Positions 13,613 through 16,212 of a DNA stretch of 16,212 nucleotides are shown one piece after another (within the stretch, counting starts at the first letter, position 1; each line of letters starts with the position of its first letter). Under the pieces are notes generated by a model. It saw only the letters and a list, made by a program, of their open reading frames with translations. It had not been told where the DNA came from and made no database searches. Source of the DNA: Firmicutes bacterium UBA1065 (GTDB lineage Bacteria > Bacillota > Clostridia > Tissierellales > Sedimentibacteraceae); contig DCDC01000081.1 of the NCBI GenBank assembly GCA_002316225.1, positions 1 to 16,212 of the forward strand, in the 5' to 3' direction. Made by a program: the position numbers and the translations under genes.

Positions 13613-14473
13613 TTAGTCTATGGCAACAACTGCCCCTTCATAAGTATCTGCTATAAATTGTTTTACCTTATCGCTTTTTAATGCTTCAATCAAGGCCTTG
13701 GTTTTTTCTGTTTCTTCATTTCCTTTCTTTACGCAAAGAATATTTGCATATGTCTGTGCAGCCTGGGAATCTTGTTCTTCCTTTGCCAGGGCATCCTTTT
13801 GTACATTGAATCCTGCTTCGAGAGCATAGTTACCGTTCAGGACAACAAAATCTGTTTCATTTACAACCCTTGCGACTTGTGCAGCCTCAAGCTCTACAAT
13901 TTCAACATTGTGAGGATTTTCAACTATGTCCAGTTTGGTTGCGGTAAGTCCGGCCCCTTCCTTGATTTTAATTATCCCGTTTGCTTCAAGCAGGAGAAGG
14001 GCCCTGGCTTCATTGGTGGTGTCATTTGGAACGGCTATTGTAGCCCCGTCCGGAATATTGGAAAGGTCTTTTGACTTGCCCGGATAAAGTCCCAGGGGTT
14101 CATAGTGAACTGCTGCTACAGGTACTATATTTGTTCCTCTTTCTTCATTGAAGTTGTCAAGGTATGGTTTATGCTGGAAGAAGTTTGCATCAACGTCTCC
14201 TGCCTCAACTACCAAATTGGGCTGTACATACTCTGAAAATTCAATAACTTCCAATTCAAATCCTTTTGCTGCCAGGTCATCTTTTACCTGGGCCAAAATT
14301 TCAGCGTGGGGTACCGGTGAAGCTGCCACAGTAACTTTTGTAAGCTCCTTTACTTCCTGTCCCTGAGAAGGTGTTTCAGCCTGGGGGGCAGGTTCATTTT
14401 TTGTGCATCCGAATGCTGTTAAAGCTAACGCCAATACTAAAACTATTAATAATGATCTATTTATTTTTTTCAT
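13613..14473 (-). CDS. metQ: Methionine-binding lipoprotein MetQ (NlpA family)
   Basis: A 286-residue substrate-binding lipoprotein of the methionine ABC importer. The signal peptide ends in the lipobox LTAFGC with C23 the expected lipidated residue, followed by a Pro/Gln/Glu-rich linker to about residue 42. The NlpA domain (PF03180) shows VAASPVPHAEIL, EFSEYVQPNLVVEAGDVDANFFQHKPYLDNFN, and VVLNGNYALEAGF. It should sit on the outer face of the membrane and hand D- or L-methionine to MetI. It begins 46 bases after metI, with AAGAGGAT upstream of the ATG, and is the last gene of metNIQ. Other NlpA proteins bind other small molecules, but the metNI context supports methionine. Confidence 0.95.
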   Translation of the reverse strand: MKKINRSLLIVLVLALALTAFGCTKNEPAPQAETPSQGQEVKELTKVTVAASPVPHAEILAQVKDDLAAKGFELEVIEFSEYVQPNLVVEAGDVDANFFQHKPYLDNFNEERGTNIVPVAAVHYEPLGLYPGKSKDLSNIPDGATIAVPNDTTNEARALLLLEANGIIKIKEGAGLTATKLDIVENPHNVEIVELEAAQVARVVNETDFVVLNGNYALEAGFNVQKDALAKEEQDSQAAQTYANILCVKKGNEETEKTKALIEALKSDKVKQFIADTYEGAVVAID

Positions 14474-14519
14474 GTCCTATCCTCTTTCTTATTTTAAATT
14501 TGAGAGTTTCACCATGTGG

Positions 14520-15203
14520 TCAGATTGTTCTCTTATCTGTTTTTCTTGCTATTCTCATGCCTATGTATTGAATCAACTGCACTAAAATCACCATGAGGGC
14601 AACGGTAATGAGCATGATTTCTCCTTCATACCTGTAATAACCGTATCTTACGGCCACATCTCCCAGCCCGCCTCCGCCTACAAATCCTGCCATGGCGGAA
14701 TAGCTTAATATTGTTCCTATGGCAATGGTGCATCCCACCATTAAAGATGTTTTTGCTTCAGGTATCAACACTTTAAAAATAATTGTGGGAAGTGATGCTC
14801 CCATGCTTTCTGCCGCTTCTATAACACCATGGTCAACTTCCTGCAGTGATGATTCAATCAATCTTGCAATGAAGGGGGTGGCTGCAACCACCAAGGGTAC
14901 TATGGTAGCAGTTGAGCCGTAGCTCTTGCCTGCGATTAATACCGTCAAGGGCTGTATTGCAACCAAAAGTATCAAAAATGGCACTGAACGGCCCATGTTT
15001 ACAATAACATTCAATAACCTGTACAGGGATTTCACCGGGTATAAACCGTCTTCTCTTGTAACAACCAGTACCACCCCAAGGGGCAGGGCAAGAATGTATG
15101 CGAAAAAGGTTGATACAAAAGTCATATAAAGTGTGTTCCCTGTTTCTTTTATCAGCATTGACATGTTGTCAAGCATGATGTTTATTAAATCAGCTGGCAA
15201 CAT
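14520..15203 (-). CDS. metI: Methionine ABC transporter permease MetI
   Basis: A 227-residue inner-membrane permease with about five transmembrane segments (BPD_transp_1, PF00528). The EAA loop that docks on the ATPase reads VIEAAESMGASLPTIIFKVLIPEA, and the C-terminal GFVGGGGLGDVAVRYGYYRY is characteristic of MetI. Its ATG at 15203 overlaps the end of metN by 14 bases, with GAGGAG about ten bases upstream, so translation is probably coupled. It forms the membrane channel of MetNIQ. Confidence 0.95.
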   Translation of the reverse strand: MLPADLINIMLDNMSMLIKETGNTLYMTFVSTFFAYILALPLGVVLVVTREDGLYPVKSLYRLLNVIVNMGRSVPFLILLVAIQPLTVLIAGKSYGSTATIVPLVVAATPFIARLIESSLQEVDHGVIEAAESMGASLPTIIFKVLIPEAKTSLMVGCTIAIGTILSYSAMAGFVGGGGLGDVAVRYGYYRYEGEIMLITVALMVILVQLIQYIGMRIARKTDKRTI

Positions 15204-16212
15204 AATCTATCAACTCCTCTACGTCAACTTTTATGATATTCCTCAGATAATATATAATTTTATCTGATAAATCCTTGTCTTCCGGCAACTGGACAACCAT
15301 ATGGCCGAATGATTTTTCATTTATTTCTTTTAAATCTGCAAACAGAATATTAACCTGGGCTTTAAATTCCAGAACCAGGTTGGCTATTACCGGTTCATTG
15401 GAAGATTTTCCATCAAACACTATGCGGACAATTCTTTTGCCCTTCATTTTTTTGACCTTATTGGCACTGTTATAAAAGAGTTTCCTGGCGGCTTCCGTTT
15501 TGGGGTTTCTGAAAACATCTTCAACCTTTCCCACTTCCGCAAGGACTCCCTTGTCTATTATGGCAACGTCACTGCATATTTCTTCAACAACGGCCATTTC
15601 ATGAGTTATGATGATGATGGTAATCCCGAATTTCCTGTTTATATCTTTTAAAAGACTAAGTATGGACCGGGTTGTGGTAGGGTCAAGGGCACTTGTGGCT
15701 TCATCGCAAAGAAGAATCTGGGGATTTGTGGCAAGAGCCCTTGCAATCGCAACCCTTTGCTTCTGGCCCCCGCTCAGCTGTGAAGGATAGGCCTTCCTTT
15801 TGTCTGAAAGTCCCACCAGTTCCAGGAGCTCACCTGCTCTTTCCCTGCCTTCCTTCCTGCTATAACCGGCAATCTCCAGGGGGAAACAGATATTGTCCTC
15901 CACAGTTCTCTGCATGAGCAGGTTAAAGTGCTGAAAAATCATTCCTATATTCTGTCTGACCTGCCTTAATTCCCTGTCGCTTAAGAGAGATAAATCCTTA
16001 TCTCCTATGATGATGGTTCCTTTATTAGGTCTCTCCAGGAAGTTTATGCATCTTACCAGGGTGCTTTTTCCGGCACCGCTCATGCCTATTATTCCAAATA
16101 TGGTACCCTTATCAATATTTAAATTTATGCCTGAAAGGGCAGTTACCGTTTCATTTTGACTTATAAAATCTTTTTGTAAATCTTTTATTTGTATAAATGG
16201 TGTCGTCCCCAA
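15190..16212 (-). CDS. metN: Methionine ABC transporter ATPase MetN (5' end at window edge)
   Basis: A 340-residue ATPase subunit. The nucleotide-binding domain shows Walker A GMSGAGKS (43-50), Q-loop Q94, signature LSGGQ (146-150), Walker B ILLCDE (to 171) and H-loop H204. A C-terminal NIL regulatory domain (about 262-338, PF09383) binds methionine in relatives and inhibits transport when the cell is replete. The first codon in the window is a TTG at 16212, at the expected position for the N terminus, but its ribosome binding site would lie outside, so the true start may be slightly upstream. Any S-box or other methionine-responsive leader would also be outside the window. Confidence 0.94.
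   Translation of the reverse strand: MGTTPFIQIKDLQKDFISQNETVTALSGINLNIDKGTIFGIIGMSGAGKSTLVRCINFLERPNKGTIIIGDKDLSLLSDRELRQVRQNIGMIFQHFNLLMQRTVEDNICFPLEIAGYSRKEGRERAGELLELVGLSDKRKAYPSQLSGGQKQRVAIARALATNPQILLCDEATSALDPTTTRSILSLLKDINRKFGITIIIITHEMAVVEEICSDVAIIDKGVLAEVGKVEDVFRNPKTEAARKLFYNSANKVKKMKGKRIVRIVFDGKSSNEPVIANLVLEFKAQVNILFADLKEINEKSFGHMVVQLPEDKDLSDKIIYYLRNIIKVDVEELIDYVAS

Overview
The window looks like chromosome from a low-GC Gram-positive anaerobe, most likely a member of the Clostridia. The evidence is AT-rich intergenic DNA, strong AGGAGG-type ribosome binding sites, TTG and GTG starts, rho-independent terminators, a Ser-tRNA gene with encoded CCA, and gene families (DegV, DUF4153, FtcD plus separate FchA, Zincin_1 peptidase) typical of that class. 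I cannot name the species. There are no insertion sequences, phage genes or CRISPR arrays; 14 protein genes and one tRNA gene are supported.

Layout. (1) Positions 1-2500, minus strand: nnrE (NAD(P)H-hydrate epimerase), a small zinc metallopeptidase and lysA (diaminopimelate decarboxylase, cut just before its stop by the window edge). (2) Positions 2627-9347, minus strand: the most interesting region. A sensor kinase with an extracytoplasmic amino-acid-binding-type domain overlaps a gene for an NtrC-type sigma-54 activator. A terminator built from two tandem copies of a 13-bp palindrome follows, then a convincing -24/-12 (sigma-54) promoter, then a tight four-gene operon: GltS-family transporter, glutamate formimidoyltransferase, formimino-THF cyclodeaminase/cyclohydrolase and HutD. 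A strong terminator closes it. (3) Positions 9454-9594: tRNA-Ser(GGA) with its own promoter and terminator. (4) Positions 9651-11516: degV (minus) and a divergent NADPH-dependent FMN reductase (plus). (5) Positions 11743-13536: a DUF4153 multi-pass membrane protein (plus). (6) Positions 13551-16212, minus strand: the metNIQ methionine ABC importer, with metN reaching the window edge. Short intergenic repeats of one family lie on both sides of the degV/reductase pair.

How it works together. My reading of region 2 is a signal-controlled catabolic module. The kinase senses an extracellular, probably amino-acid-like ligand and phosphorylates the activator. The activator binds the tandem palindromes about 128 bp upstream of the predicted start site and switches on sigma-54 transcription. 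The transporter then moves an acidic amino acid, and FtcD and FchA pass a formimino group from N-formimino-L-glutamate to tetrahydrofolate, yielding glutamate, ammonia and methenyl-THF. No hutH, hutU or hutI is present here, so either the upper histidine pathway is elsewhere or the operon scavenges formiminoglutamate itself. The gene families are known; the regulatory architecture and the substrate proposal are my inference.
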